The notes under the pieces: generated by a model
Database searches by the model: none
What the model saw: the letters and a program-made list of their open reading frames with translations, nothing else
What the model was told of the DNA's origin: nothing
Shown here: piece after piece, positions 1-9,992 of the stretch
Numbering within the stretch: the stretch's first letter is position 1
Layout of the letters: every line of letters starts with the position of its first letter
From: Actinoplanes regularis
Lineage (GTDB): Bacteria > Actinomycetota > Actinomycetes > Mycobacteriales > Micromonosporaceae
Assembly: GCF_900188005.1 (NCBI RefSeq)
Contig: NZ_FZNR01000009.1
Location: forward strand, 1 to 64,000
Length of the DNA: 64,000 nucleotides
Direction: 5' to 3'
Position numbers and translations under genes: made by a program

Positions 1-291
1 TCCAACCCACTCCCGAAAGAGATAGGCCGGGGTATTGCCATAATTGGCACTGGCTTATCAAGCACCCTGTTGAGTTCTCAAAGAACAACCGCACATCGAA
101 GCCCGAATCTCGTTCAGAGATCCGCTTTCGAGGCAACCGTTCAAGTTTACCTGGTCGTTTTCGCTCGACGCGATCCGGAGGATCTCGTCAGCCTCGCCCA
201 AGTGGAAGTGGCTCAAGCAGACCGGCCGACTATCAGCGCGCCCGGTTCCTGCTGGCTGAATCACTCTACCCGGTCAGTTTCGCATCCGCAA
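1..291 (-). promoter_or_regulatory. Promoter and leader of an rRNA operon reading off the left edge
   Basis: Read on the minus strand, positions 95-61 give the TTTGAGAACTCAACAG element that is characteristic of the transcribed leader upstream of 16S rRNA in actinobacteria. The sequence continues leftwards without an open frame. A sigma-70-like promoter lies behind it: TTGCGG (291-286), a 17-base spacer and TAGAGT (268-263). The 16S gene itself should begin just left of position 1. The leader element is a recognised family signature; the exact promoter is an inference, and further rrn promoters could lie upstream. Confidence 0.65.
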
Positions 292-527
292 GTCCGTCTT
301 TATCTTGGACTTCGCCGCACTGCCCGGCGCTGAAGTCAAGCGTAGCTCGCTTCAGCAGCCCCCGAAGGCGCGATCCGGATTGTCACGTTTGTGGCTCTCC
401 GTACCGGTTTCCCGCGGGCAGAGAGAAAGTTACTTGATTGCCCGCCCAGACCGCAAATCGACGAACGTGCCCAAGCCACCGCGGTTCGCTGGCACACAGC
501 GGCGGGAAACCGTGACAGAGTGGCCTG

Positions 528-743
528 ATGGACGCATCCGAGACGCTAGCGGTCGACGCGTTCCTCGGCCTCCTGGTTCCAGTCTGGCAGGTGGTGATCG
601 GCGTGCTTGTGCTGGTGACGATGGTCGTCTCGACTCGAAAGCTGCTTCTGCGTGGCCCGTCCCGAATGGGTGGCGCGCTCCTGCTGGTCGGTTCCGCGGT
701 GATCGGGTTAGCCGTCGTCAGCTACCTGCTCCAAAGCCTGTGA
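528..743 (+). CDS. Small two-helix membrane protein, unknown function
   Basis: 71 residues. The protein is almost entirely two hydrophobic helices (about residues 12-35 and 47-69) separated by a short basic loop (STRKLLLRGPSR), so both ends are probably on the same side of the cytoplasmic membrane. It starts at ATG with no strong Shine-Dalgarno sequence. It sits between the rrn leader, which reads away from it, and the convergent amidase gene. No family was recognised. The composition is typical of a genuine small membrane protein rather than a shadow frame. Confidence 0.6.
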   Translation: MDASETLAVDAFLGLLVPVWQVVIGVLVLVTMVVSTRKLLLRGPSRMGGALLLVGSAVIGLAVVSYLLQSL

Positions 744-760
744 CGCCGGATACATCCCCG

Positions 761-1555
761 TCAGAGACGTCGGTTGGCAAGGCTCGGTAGCTCCTCACGG
801 ATGGTCTGGAGCCGGCCCAGGTCCAGATCCGCGATCACGACTCCCACGGTGTCCGGCGCCTGCGCGAGCACCGTCCCCCACGGGTCGATGATCATGCTCC
901 GCCCGAAACAGCTCCGCCCCGGCTCGTGATCGCCGATCTGGTCGGCCGCCAGGACGAAGCACTGGTTCTCGATCGCGCGAGCACGGAGCAATACCTCCCA
1001 GTGGTCCCGCCCGGTGTGCAGCATGAACGCCGCGGGCACCACCAGAATCTTCGCTCCGGCGATCGCCAGCTGCCGGTACAGCTCGGGGAACCGCAGGTCG
1101 TAACAGGTGCTCAGCCCGATCGGCACGCCCTTGACCTCCGTGACCACGATCTGGTCACCCGGCGCGACGGTTCGCGACTCCTGGTACGAGACCCGGCCGG
1201 CGATCTCCACGTCGTAAAGATGGATCTTGCGGTAGGTCGCCGCGAGCGAGCCGTCCGGACCGAACAACAACGTGGTGTTGAACGTGCGGCTCTCGTCCGG
1301 GCCGGTCTCGTGGAACGAGCCGGCGTGCACCCAGATGCCCAGCTCGCGCGCCGCCGCGGCGAAGAACGCGGCGAACTCCCCGTCGACCGCCTCCGGTCTG
1401 GGCGCGTCGTCGGCGCGGCCGAGAAAGTCCACGTATTCCGGAAGAACGGCCAGCTCGGCGCCGCCTGCGGCGGCGCGCTCGAGCAACGACCTCGCGACGG
1501 AGAGATTGTGGGCGCGGTCATCCCGCGAGTTCAGTTGGCAGACTGCGACGCGCAT
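761..1555 (-). CDS. Carbon-nitrogen hydrolase (nitrilase superfamily, Nit-type omega-amidase-like)
   Basis: 264 residues, the usual size of a single-domain nitrilase-fold amidase. The catalytic triad is visible: Glu in LPEYVDF (about residue 40), Lys in YRKIHLYD (about 110) and Cys in STCYDLRFPELYR (about 150). The opening MRVAVCQLNS is the standard first beta strand. Members hydrolyse small amides in the cytosol; the closest architecture is the Nit1/Nit2 group (deaminated glutathione or alpha-keto amide hydrolysis). The true substrate cannot be read from the sequence. The gene is convergent with the small membrane gene and apparently monocistronic. Confidence 0.85.
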   Translation of the reverse strand: MRVAVCQLNSRDDRAHNLSVARSLLERAAAGGAELAVLPEYVDFLGRADDAPRPEAVDGEFAAFFAAAARELGIWVHAGSFHETGPDESRTFNTTLLFGPDGSLAATYRKIHLYDVEIAGRVSYQESRTVAPGDQIVVTEVKGVPIGLSTCYDLRFPELYRQLAIAGAKILVVPAAFMLHTGRDHWEVLLRARAIENQCFVLAADQIGDHEPGRSCFGRSMIIDPWGTVLAQAPDTVGVVIADLDLGRLQTIREELPSLANRRL

Positions 1556-1643
1556 GAATCCGAGCGTACGTCGAACGACGCGTCCCGTATCCGGCTCACC
1601 GGCAAATTCGCCACGCGGTTGGACACCGCAACCGGCGGCCAGA

Positions 1644-2287
1644 TCACCAGCCGGCGGTGGCTGGCATCAGCAGGACCTCGGAGCCGACCGGTTGGTAACC
1701 AGCGGCGAGCAGGACACGAAGGCTGGCGGCGTTGCCCGGGGCGCACTGAGCCCAGAGCGGCCGGTCCTCCGGAACGAGGTGCCGGGCCGCCATGGCCAGC
1801 CGGCGCCCGTGTCCCCTGCCTCGTGCTCCCGGCTCGACCTCGAAGGCCACCTCCCAGCGACCACCGAGCCCGCGGCCGATGACCAGCAGACCGTGCTCGG
1901 ACGTCCACAGGCGCACGTCGGTGCGGTACCGGTGGGCACGGAGGGCCCGCGGGTGTTCGCTGGCGTCGAGCGGCGTGAGCCGGACGGAGGGGTCACGGGG
2001 AAGCCGAGCGGCGAGCAGCGACACGTCGAAGGCGCCGGCATGCAGACCGAGTCGATCCTCGAGCGCGGTCAGGAAGCGTGGGCCGGTGGGCGCGGCGAAA
2101 TCCGCACCAGCGAGTTTCTCCGCCCACGCGAGCTCGACGTCGGCCGCGATCACGACATGACCCGGATACGACACCACCGCCGCCCGGTCGGACGACGGTG
2201 GTGGTACGACCTCGAGCCACGGGTCCGGTACGTGCCGGTCGCCACGTTCGATGCCGGCGAGGATTCCCGCCAGATCGCGGGAACTGG

Positions 2288-2291
<4 letters not shown>
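1644..2291 (-). CDS. GNAT-family N-acetyltransferase, probable CTG start overlapping clpX stop
   Basis: The C-terminal half carries the GNAT acetyl-CoA motif ([14 protein letters not shown], with the Q/RxxGxG/A pattern). An in-frame GTG exists at 2177 (177 residues), but the open frame extends 38 codons further upstream with well-behaved coding sequence ([17 protein letters not shown] and onwards). That extension begins at a CTG at 2291-2289 overlapping the clpX TGA, and the purine-rich GAGGAGAAG lies about 6 bases before it. I therefore propose translational coupling to clpX from a non-canonical CTG, giving 215 residues. The acyl acceptor is unknown. The family call is firm; the start is inference. 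Confidence 0.7.
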
Positions 2292-3577
<1,286 letters not shown>

Positions 3578-3789
3578 CTACGTTCTCCTTGCGCTCAACG
3601 ACTGACCTTTGGCCGGTCCGTGTCCGAGGGCTGATTGCCTCGTTTTCATCTCATCGTCTGCCGACCCGCGTAACTGAGGCTGCTGGCTCGACGTTACCCG
3701 CAATGGGGCTGTTCTCCGACCCCCCAAAACGGGCGTGTCAGGGACCGGCCAGTCTAGTGCCACCTGTCCGGCCCCTGACGTCACGCATC

Positions 3790-4452
3790 TCAGCTGCTGG
3801 CGCCGACGGTCTGCAGGCTCTTCTTCCGGCTGACCAGGACCGTGTCGACCAAGCCGTACTCCTTGGTCTCGTCCGCAGTCATGATCTTGTCGCGGTCGAT
3901 GTCCTTGCGGACCTTCTCGATGCTCTGGCCGGAGTGGCGGGACAGCATCGTCTCGAGCTGGGTCCGCATCCGCATGATCTCGCGCGCCTGGATCTCGATG
4001 TCCGAACCCTGGCCGTAACCACCCTCGGTGGCCGGCTGGTGGATGATGATCCGCGAGTGCGGCAGCGCCATCCGCTTACCCGGCGTACCGGCCGCCAGCA
4101 GCACCGCGGCCGCGCTGGCCGCCTGGCCGAGGCAGACCGTGCTGATGTCGGGACGGACGTACTGCATGGTGTCGTAGATCGCCGTCATGGCGGTGAACGA
4201 GCCACCGGGCGAGTTGATGTACATCGTGATGTCGCGGTCCGGGTCGGTGCTCTCCAGCGTCAGCAGCTGGGCCATCACATCGTTCGCCGACGCGTCGTCC
4301 ACCTGGACGCCGAGGAAGATGATCCGGTCCTCGAACATCTTGTTGTACGGGTTCGACTCCTTGATGCCGTACGAGGTGCGCTCGGTGAACGAGGGCAGCA
4401 CGTAACGGTTGTGCACCGGAGCGAACCCGGGAGGCATGGTCAGGTCTGTCAT
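3790..4452 (-). CDS. clpP2: ATP-dependent Clp protease proteolytic subunit (second ClpP of the pair)
   Basis: 220 residues. The serine protease motifs are present: Ser in [14 protein letters not shown], His in HSRIIIHQP and the downstream Asp (IDRDK region). Many actinobacteria encode two ClpP proteins that form a mixed tetradecamer. The start chosen is ATG at 4452 with GAGGAG 8 bases upstream. The open frame runs further upstream only because it overlaps clpP1 in another frame. The gap to clpP1 is 11 bases, so the two are co-transcribed. Confidence 0.95.
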   Translation of the reverse strand: MTDLTMPPGFAPVHNRYVLPSFTERTSYGIKESNPYNKMFEDRIIFLGVQVDDASANDVMAQLLTLESTDPDRDITMYINSPGGSFTAMTAIYDTMQYVRPDISTVCLGQAASAAAVLLAAGTPGKRMALPHSRIIIHQPATEGGYGQGSDIEIQAREIMRMRTQLETMLSRHSGQSIEKVRKDIDRDKIMTADETKEYGLVDTVLVSRKKSLQTVGASS

Positions 4453-4463
4453 GGTTCCGCTCC

Positions 4464-5099
4464 TCAGTTCAGCGTTCCGGCGCCCTCGGGGACCTGCGTG
4501 GCCCCGGTGATCACCTTGTCGATGAAGCCGTAGTCCTTCGCCTCCTCGGCCGTGAACCAGCGGTCCCGGTCGAAGTCGGCGGCGATCTGCTCCTGGGTCT
4601 GACCGGTGTGGAACGCGATCCGCTCCTGGAACATGCGCTTGGTGTAGAGCATCTGCTCCGCCTGGATGGCGATGTCCGCGGCGGTGCCACCCATGCCACC
4701 GGACGGCTGGTGCATCATGATGCGGGCGTGCGGCAGGGCATAACGCTTGCCCACCGCCCCGGCGCAGAGCAGGAACTGCCCCATCGAGGCAGCCATACCC
4801 ATCGCGACGGTCGACACGTCGTTGTCGATGAACTGCATGGTGTCGTAGATGGCCATACCCGAGTAGACAGAGCCACCGGGCGAGTTGATCCACAGGTGGA
4901 TGTCCCGCTCCGGGTCCTCGGCGGAGAGCAGCAGCAACTGCGCGCAGATCCGGTTGGCGACCGCGTCGGTCACCTCGCTGCCGAGGAAGATGATCCGCTC
5001 ACGCAGCAGGCGATTAAAGACCGAGTCGTCGAGGTTGCCACTCAAGGTGTCGCCGCCGCGCCGCATGGCGGGCCCGATTGTGGTGTGGAGATCGGTCAT
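4464..5099 (-). CDS. clpP1: ATP-dependent Clp protease proteolytic subunit (first ClpP of the pair)
   Basis: 211 residues with the ClpP catalytic Ser ([12 protein letters not shown]), His ([12 protein letters not shown]) and the [17 protein letters not shown] tail. It is the first gene of the clpP1-clpP2 operon. A short N-terminal extension precedes the mature fold, consistent with the self-processed propeptide of ClpP. The upstream region carries a candidate ClgR operator and a promoter with a weak -35, consistent with activator-dependent transcription. Confidence 0.96.
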   Translation of the reverse strand: MTDLHTTIGPAMRRGGDTLSGNLDDSVFNRLLRERIIFLGSEVTDAVANRICAQLLLLSAEDPERDIHLWINSPGGSVYSGMAIYDTMQFIDNDVSTVAMGMAASMGQFLLCAGAVGKRYALPHARIMMHQPSGGMGGTAADIAIQAEQMLYTKRMFQERIAFHTGQTQEQIAADFDRDRWFTAEEAKDYGFIDKVITGATQVPEGAGTLN

Positions 5100-5164
5100 G
5101 GCAGCCCTTCACAGCTTGCTGTGTCGGCCGTGGTTCCGGCCGGCGAGTTGTCCGTCGTACGACC

Positions 5165-5222
5165 AACCTAACTGGTCGATTGCGCATCAGCTTCCCGCTC
5201 GGGCAGGTGTTCGCTGACAGCG
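5165..5222 (-). promoter_or_regulatory. clpP1 promoter region with ClgR-type operator
   Basis: GTTCGCTGACAGCG at 5209-5222 matches the published ClgR recognition pattern GTTCGC-N5-GCG known from Streptomyces clp promoters. On the minus strand a TAGGTT (5170-5165) fits an actinobacterial -10, with no recognisable -35 at 5188-5193. The operator centre lies about 47 bases upstream of the -10, a usual position for an activator. The motif is seen directly. That ClgR binds it is inferred from the family, and no clgR gene is in this window. Confidence 0.65.
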
Positions 5223-5254
5223 CACCGGGCCTCGCTCGTACCCCGGAAATGGCA

Positions 5255-5292
5255 GCGGCCACCGCGCACCGGAAGCGGTGCGCGGTGGCCGC
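5255..5292 (-). terminator. Terminator of tig
   Basis: A perfect 17-base-pair GC-rich stem (5255-5271 with 5276-5292) closes on a GAAG tetraloop. It begins 18 bases after the tig stop codon on the minus strand. There is no U-tract, as is common in high-GC actinobacteria. Confidence 0.8.
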
Positions 5293-5310
5293 CGAACAAC
5301 GGTCCTTGGA

Positions 5311-6660
5311 TCAGTGGTTGTGACCGGCGTGCTCGTCCTCGCTGGCGGCGCGCAGGTCGTCCAGGGAGAGCGTGTTGCCCTCGCTGTCCTTCATCGTGAC
5401 CCGCTCCATGACCGATGCGAGGGCCTTGCCCCGGCGCACGTCGCCGAAGACGGCCGCCGCGGCGCCCGAGCGGACCAGCTGGTCGTAGTACTGCTGGGGC
5501 TGCATCTGGGCGCGCTGCGCCCGGTGCACGATCTCGTGGCCGAACTCGTCGTCGGTGACCTGAACGTCCTCGGCGTCGGCGACGGTGTCGAGCAGCAGCT
5601 GGATCCGGACGCCCTCCTGGGCCGCCTCGGTCAGCTCCTGGTCGATCTGCTCCTCGGTCTTCTCCTCGGAGTCCAGGTAATCCTGGAGGGTCGCGCCGAT
5701 CCGCTCGAGCTGGTCGGTCATCGCCTGCTTGCGGCCCTCGACCTCGTCCTTGACGACGCCCTCCGGAGCCGGGATCGCGGCGGCCTCGACGAGCTGCTTC
5801 AGAGCCTCGTCGCGGGCGGCGTAGATCTGCTCGACCTTCTTCGCCCGGGTCAGCCGCTCACGAAGGTCACCGCGCAGCTCCTCGAGGGTGTCGAACTCGC
5901 TCGCCAGCTGGGCGAACTCGTCGTCGATCTCGGGCAGCTGCTTGTCCTTGACGGTCCGGACGACGACCTTGACCTCAGCGTCACGGCCGGCGAAGTCGCC
6001 GCCGACGAGCTGGGTGGTGAAGGTGCTCTCGTCGCCGGCGGAGAGGCCGACCAGCACCTCGTCCAGGCCCGGGAGCAGCTGCTTGCTGCCGACCTCGTGG
6101 GAGATGTTGGAAGCCGAGCCGCCCGGCACCTCCTCGCCGTCGACCGTGGCGTTCAGGTCGAGCTGGACGTAGTCGCCCTCCGCAGCGGCGCGCTCGACGG
6201 TCTTCAGCGTCGCGAAGCGCTCGCGCAGGCCGTTGATCTGCTCGTCGATCTCGTTGTCACCGATCGCGACGGCCGGAACCTCGACCGTGATCGTGGACAG
6301 GTCCGGAACGACGATCTCCGGGCGGACGTCGACCTCGGCCGTGAACTTCAGCGGCGCGTTGTCGGAGAACTCGGTGATCGCCACCTCGGGGCGCCCGAGC
6401 GTCTTGACGTCGTGCTCCTGGACCGCGGCGAGGATCTGCTGCGGGATCGCCTCCTGAACGGCCTCGTTCAGCACGGCGCCACGGCCGACCCGCTGGTCGA
6501 TGACCGCTGCCGGAACCTTGCCCTTGCGGAAGCCCGGCACCTGGACCTGCGCGCCGATCTCCCGGTACGCCTTCTGCAGGCTCGGCTTGAGCTCCTCGAA
6601 CGGCACCTCGATGGCGAGCTTCACCCGAGTCGGGCTCAGAGTCTCGACGGTGCTCTTCAC
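5311..6660 (-). CDS. tig: Trigger factor (ribosome-associated chaperone, peptidyl-prolyl isomerase)
   Basis: 449 residues, full length. The N-terminal ribosome-binding domain contains the signature GFRKGK loop (near residue 44), followed by the FKBP-type PPIase domain (about 155-245) and the helical C-terminal arms, ending in an acidic, His-containing tail (EDEHAGHNH). It binds near the ribosome exit tunnel and protects nascent chains. The start is GTG with AAGGAG upstream. tRNA-Pro lies 36 bases upstream on the same strand, so tRNA processing and tig transcription may share a promoter. Confidence 0.96.
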   Translation of the reverse strand: MKSTVETLSPTRVKLAIEVPFEELKPSLQKAYREIGAQVQVPGFRKGKVPAAVIDQRVGRGAVLNEAVQEAIPQQILAAVQEHDVKTLGRPEVAITEFSDNAPLKFTAEVDVRPEIVVPDLSTITVEVPAVAIGDNEIDEQINGLRERFATLKTVERAAAEGDYVQLDLNATVDGEEVPGGSASNISHEVGSKQLLPGLDEVLVGLSAGDESTFTTQLVGGDFAGRDAEVKVVVRTVKDKQLPEIDDEFAQLASEFDTLEELRGDLRERLTRAKKVEQIYAARDEALKQLVEAAAIPAPEGVVKDEVEGRKQAMTDQLERIGATLQDYLDSEEKTEEQIDQELTEAAQEGVRIQLLLDTVADAEDVQVTDDEFGHEIVHRAQRAQMQPQQYYDQLVRSGAAAAVFGDVRRGKALASVMERVTMKDSEGNTLSLDDLRAASEDEHAGHNH

Positions 6661-6696
6661 AGGCGTACTCCTTGTTGCTGCGGATGTTGGTGTCAG

Positions 6697-6770
6697 TCGG
6701 GGTGGCGGGATTTGAACCCACGGCCCCTCGCTCCCAAAGCGAGTGCGCTACCAAGCTGCGCCACACCCCG
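6697..6770 (-). tRNA. tRNA-Pro (anticodon TGG)
   Basis: The minus strand folds as a 74-base cloverleaf: acceptor arms CGGGGTG/CACCCCG, a D-arm with AGCTTGGTAGCGC, anticodon loop TTTGGGA giving TGG, and the T-arm GTTCAAATC. The discriminator base is A and CCA is not encoded. It lies just upstream of tig. Confidence 0.95.
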
Positions 6771-6900
6771 TGGCGTCGGCCAGTGTATGCGGTCTGCTTA
6801 CCCGTGTGTGCGCTGGAGTCACCTGCTGGGGAATCCGGTTCGCGCGGACGGTAGATGATTCAGTAAGCTGTGCACGAGCCCCGGGGCAATCCGGGGCCTT

Positions 6901-6971
6901 GCGGGCGTAGCTCAATGGTAGAGCCTCAGTCTTCCAAACTGATTACGCGAGTTCGATTCTCGTCGCCCGCT
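6901..6971 (+). tRNA. tRNA-Gly (anticodon TCC)
   Basis: A 71-base cloverleaf with acceptor arms GCGGGCG/CGCCCGC, anticodon loop CTTCCAA (TCC) and T-arm GTTCGATTC. The discriminator T is followed directly by a genomic CCA (6972-6974). The 3' end faces a decayed tyrosine integrase, so this tRNA is the likely attachment site of a former integrative element. Confidence 0.95.
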
Positions 6972-6980
6972 CCACAACAT

Positions 6981-7017
6981 CGGCCCTGGTCAGAGGAATT
7001 TCCTCCGGCCAGGGCCG
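6981..7017 (+). terminator. Hairpin downstream of tRNA-Gly
   Basis: Outer arms CGGCCCTGG/CCAGGGCCG enclose a second small palindrome (GAGGAA/TTCCTC). The combined stem starts 7 bases after the tRNA CCA and is a probable terminator for the tRNA transcript. Being palindromic, it could also serve the converging integrase remnant. Confidence 0.65.
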
Positions 7018-7051
7018 CTTGCTGTCACCGCCTGGGTGATCTTGCGTGCCA

Positions 7052-7869
7052 TTAGCCGTCGCGGCGCCGACGCTTGGCCTTAGGCTTCGCACCCTTGGCG
7101 ATCCGCTTGTCCATGCTCTCGGCGATCTCGCGGTCCCGGTCGCTCGTCGCGTGCTGGTAGATCAACGCGGCCCGCATGCTCGCGTGCCCCATCCGGTGCA
7201 TCAGCTCCCGGGTGCTGGCGCCGCTCGCCGCCGCGATGCGGTTTCCGGTGTGCCGAGGTCGTGGAAGTGGAAGCCCGCCGGCATCCCCGCGTCCGCCAGC
7301 GCCTTCGACCACTTCACCGCCCTCCGGAAGTTGCCGGTTCGCAGCGGCATGTCCTTGTCTGCGGTGAACACCAGCGCCTCCGGACCAGCGCCGGTAAAGT
7401 CGGCTAAGTGCCTGGTCAGGGCTTGCCGAGCCATTGCCGGAAGAGCAACGACGCGGATGCCGGCCGCGGACTTCGGCGACCCGAACTCCAGGCCGCTTTT
7501 CAGGGCGGCCAATTTCCTTGGTACGCGAACAGTCCCGGCCTGTGCGTCGACATCGCACCGGCGTAGGGCCGCCAGTTCGCCCCAACGGAGGCCGGAGAAG
7601 GCCGCGACGGTGATCAAGGCCACGTATCGGGGCGGCATTTTCTCGGCGAGCGCGAGGACCTGGGCGACGGTTGCGACCGGCCGCTCCGGGGTGTGGCACC
7701 GGTCGTACCCAGGAATTCTGCATGGGTTTGCTTGAAAATTTCGTCCTCGCGGACCGCGGTATTCAGGATCGCCCGCAGCAGTGAGTAGGCCTTGACCGCC
7801 TGCGGTTCGCTCGTGCCCTTCTTGGGGCGCAGCAGGAACCTCCCCAAGGTGGTCAAAGTCGACAACCAT
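7052..7869 (-). pseudogene. Tyrosine-family integrase, frameshifted and 5'-truncated
   Basis: Three reading frames together give the C-terminal two-thirds of a phage- or AICE-type tyrosine recombinase. The first segment has KAYSLLRAILNTAVRED, up to about 7730. The next frame has the box I Arg in FSGLRWGELAALRR, up to about 7252. The last frame has MGHASMRAALIYQHA with the catalytic Tyr, ending at 7052. The second break falls exactly in the HxxR motif: HFHDL should continue RHTGN, but one base is missing. The N-terminal domain is absent. The gene points at tRNA-Gly, whose 3' end is 78 bases away, the usual int/att layout of integrative elements. It is inactive unless the frameshifts are sequencing errors. 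Confidence 0.85.
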
Positions 7870-8034
7870 GCGGGAGATGTCCGGACCGGCCGCGCCGACC
7901 AGGCCACAGACCGGTGCCTCAGGGGCTTCCGATTCGCCGCGGCCGGGTGTGGGTGTTCATGTGGCAGGGTATGAAACCGGCCTGGAGGAGCAGCCAGTCA
8001 GCTGCCCGGACAAGGACGGGGCGGAAGGCAAACC

Positions 8035-8499
8035 ATGGCGGCCGGACAGCAGGAGACCGAACTCGGCCAGATCGGCGAGGCGATCGCGCGTTCAGGTGTG
8101 TATCTGCAGTTCGTGCCGCAGCCGACAGCCCTGGAGACGTGCTGGTACACGATTGGTCTGACCGAGCATGGGCATCCTGAGCTAATTCTCTTCGGGCTAC
8201 CGCCCGACATCTGCCGGCCCGCCCTGCTTGCCGTTGCCGGTGAGGTCATCGCGGGTCGGCGGGTATTGACCGCCGGGCAGTGCGCCGACGACGTTCTCGA
8301 GGGCCACCAGGTCGAGTTCGTCGCGGTGACCGAGCCGGATCGCCACCTACCCGCTGCCGCGCAGTTTTACGCCTTCAGGGGTGCCGCCGTGCAGGCCCTG
8401 CAGATCGTCTGGCCGGATCGGTACCACCGCTGGCCGTGGCAACCCGGCACCCGCGTGGAGGACATGCCGGTACTCGGCCGACCCGCCTCGTTGGGCTGA
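8035..8499 (+). CDS. DUF4262 domain protein
   Basis: 154 residues. The pattern CWYTIGLTEHGHPELILFGLP near the N-terminus and VWPDRYHRWPWQPG at the C-terminus match the DUF4262 family, which is common in actinobacteria and often found in accessory DNA. Its function is unknown. The ATG start follows GGAAGG. It lies between the integrase remnant and other poorly conserved ORFs, so it is probably cargo of the former element. It appears intact. Confidence 0.75.
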   Translation: MAAGQQETELGQIGEAIARSGVYLQFVPQPTALETCWYTIGLTEHGHPELILFGLPPDICRPALLAVAGEVIAGRRVLTAGQCADDVLEGHQVEFVAVTEPDRHLPAAAQFYAFRGAAVQALQIVWPDRYHRWPWQPGTRVEDMPVLGRPASLG

Positions 8500-8933
8500 C
8501 GAAGTGGGCCGGGCAGCGCCGCCCATAAGACAAGTCCCGTACGCCCGTGCCCAAGACACCGCGCCGGGAACTCACTCACCGGAGAGCGCGAACGCAATCT
8601 CATGCGAGCGGTCCTACCGGGATGAAGACGTGCATGCCGCCGGACGTGCACGGTCAACGGCTACTTGTTCGCTTCACCTACTCGCACGGAACCGGCGCCA
8701 CCGCAATTTCGATGCCCACCTCGTGCGACTAGCCCGAATTCCCGCGCTTGCAGGCCTGCGGATTCTGTTTATGGAGGATTAGTGAAGATTTCGAGGAGGA
8801 AGAATGCCAGGCACGCCGTCCACTGTCCTTTCGCTGTGGCCCCCTGGCCATGATCACCCCGACTTCGATCTGCAAGATCAGCTCGAAGGGGTTACACCGA
8901 CGGACAAGGTTGATGTGACGGAAAAGGAGTTAC
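8500..8933. other. Non-coding or decayed stretch, no confident gene
   Basis: No frame in these 434 bases has convincing codon bias. Two ribosome-binding-site-like sequences occur (GGAGG near 8775 and GAGGAGG near 8797), followed by a 23-codon and an 81-codon open frame (8804-9049). The second is overlapped out of frame by the better-supported gene at 8934. Base composition is less GC-rich than the flanking core genes, consistent with degraded acquired DNA. Confidence 0.4.
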
Positions 8934-9254
8934 ATGTCGCCGAGTGGCAGAATGACCCTAGGTGCGGCCTGCGCGTTCGCCCTTGCTGTCGCAACATGGG
9001 TTGCCGGGGTTCCTGGCGGGCTCCGGACGATCGACAGGTACTGCGGTGACGAGAGCTCCACAACGCTCACCGAGCATGCTTTTCCGTTGGCTAGTCGCTG
9101 CACGTTTGCGGACGGTACGACGCGTGAATTGGTGCCGGGATGGGTCAACCCGATCATTTTCCTCTGCCTGTCTGCCGGCATCGCACTGTTATCTCTCGCT
9201 ATTTATGCCGCGTGTCGACAATCATCCGTTGCAGAATTTAATCGGGAGGTATAA
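8934..9254 (+). CDS. Small membrane protein with extracytoplasmic loop, unknown function
   Basis: 106 residues. There are two hydrophobic helices (about residues 8-28 and 72-93). The loop between them holds two cysteines (YCGDE and SRCTFADGT) that could form a disulphide outside the membrane, and a short charged tail follows. The ATG is preceded by AAAGGAG at good spacing. No family was recognised. It lies in the decayed accessory stretch but has an intact frame. Confidence 0.55.
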   Translation: MSPSGRMTLGAACAFALAVATWVAGVPGGLRTIDRYCGDESSTTLTEHAFPLASRCTFADGTTRELVPGWVNPIIFLCLSAGIALLSLAIYAACRQSSVAEFNREV

Positions 9255-9992
9255 CGCACTCTTCTCGGCAGCTGAGGACTTACCGGCACCGCCGATCAGA
9301 AGATTTCTCTGGCCGTAGTCCCGACCCGATCCTATTCCGGGCGAAGGACCATCCAGCCGAGGTTATGATCCACGAGGACGGCAGCCAGCCGGTGAAGAAC
9401 GGTCTGAAATTCCTCGGTTCCGGTCGACACTTCGATGTCGAGATGCCAGCGCCCAGACCCGGAAGCGGTGACCTCGCCGTCTTCCTTCAATCCTGCTAGA
9501 GGAAATCCTCGACGTCGTCTCGATCGACGTCGTCCGGTAGTGGTTGGGTGCCGATGACCTCGATGAACACGAGAATGATCGTAGTGGCAACGGAGACCTG
9601 GACCCGCGCCTCGAGGCCCGCCGACAGTAAGAATGCCCGACTCGCGGCAAATCTGTACGGCTACGCACCCATCGTGGTGTCGGACCCGAACGCCGCGTCG
9701 GACGCCGTCCTGCAATCCCCACCCCCGCTTTTCCCTGCAGGTCACCGCGGGCGGCCTTTCGGCGGCGACGTTCCAGCGCACGAATAGCTTGATCCCCGCG
9801 ACGGCTGCTGATCTCCTTCTCCGACCGTGTGCCAGCAGCTCACCGTCGCAGCATCGAGAGGCCGACCACCACCCCGATCGACAACGGCAGAGCGACCGCA
9901 ACCGCGATCCAGACGCCATGGGTCATAAAGTCAGCATGCGCCCCATCAAGCGCCGGCAAGTCCGGCTCTCCGGCGCGGAGCATCGCGCCGGG
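9255..9992. other. Accessory stretch with fragmentary minus-strand ORFs
   Basis: Besides the small candidate gene at 9332-9490, two minus-strand pieces look like protein-coding relics. One runs from about 9655 to 9496 and contains a membrane helix (VSVATTIILVFIEVIGTQPL) and an acidic end (DDVDRDDVEDFL), but it has an in-frame stop just before it and no start. The other is a 28-codon ORF at 9926-9840 (MTHGVWIAVAVALPLSIGVV then GLSMLRR) that is essentially one helix. The arrangement resembles a decayed small membrane-protein operon. None of these is certain. Confidence 0.35.
9332..9490 (-). CDS. Possible 52-residue hypothetical protein
   Basis: The frame ending at 9332 has coding-like sequence (GRWHLDIEVSTGTEEF, HRLAAVLVDHNLGWMVLRPE). 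A TTG at 9490 with AGGA just upstream could start it, 5 bases after the stop of a membrane-helix fragment in another frame. It may equally be the 3' end of a frameshifted larger gene. No family was recognised. Confidence 0.3.
   Translation of the reverse strand: MKEDGEVTASGSGRWHLDIEVSTGTEEFQTVLHRLAAVLVDHNLGWMVLRPE

Noticed and set aside
3790-4893. 367-codon version of the second ClpP
   Set aside because: The extra N-terminal part is a shadow of clpP1 (His/Arg-rich). ATG 4452 with GAGGAG gives the normal 220-residue ClpP.
8804-9049. 81-codon open frame with good ribosome-binding site
   Set aside because: It overlaps the better-supported membrane protein at 8934 in another frame, and its second half is a basic, Arg/Cys-rich shadow. 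Possibly only the first 40 codons are a relic.
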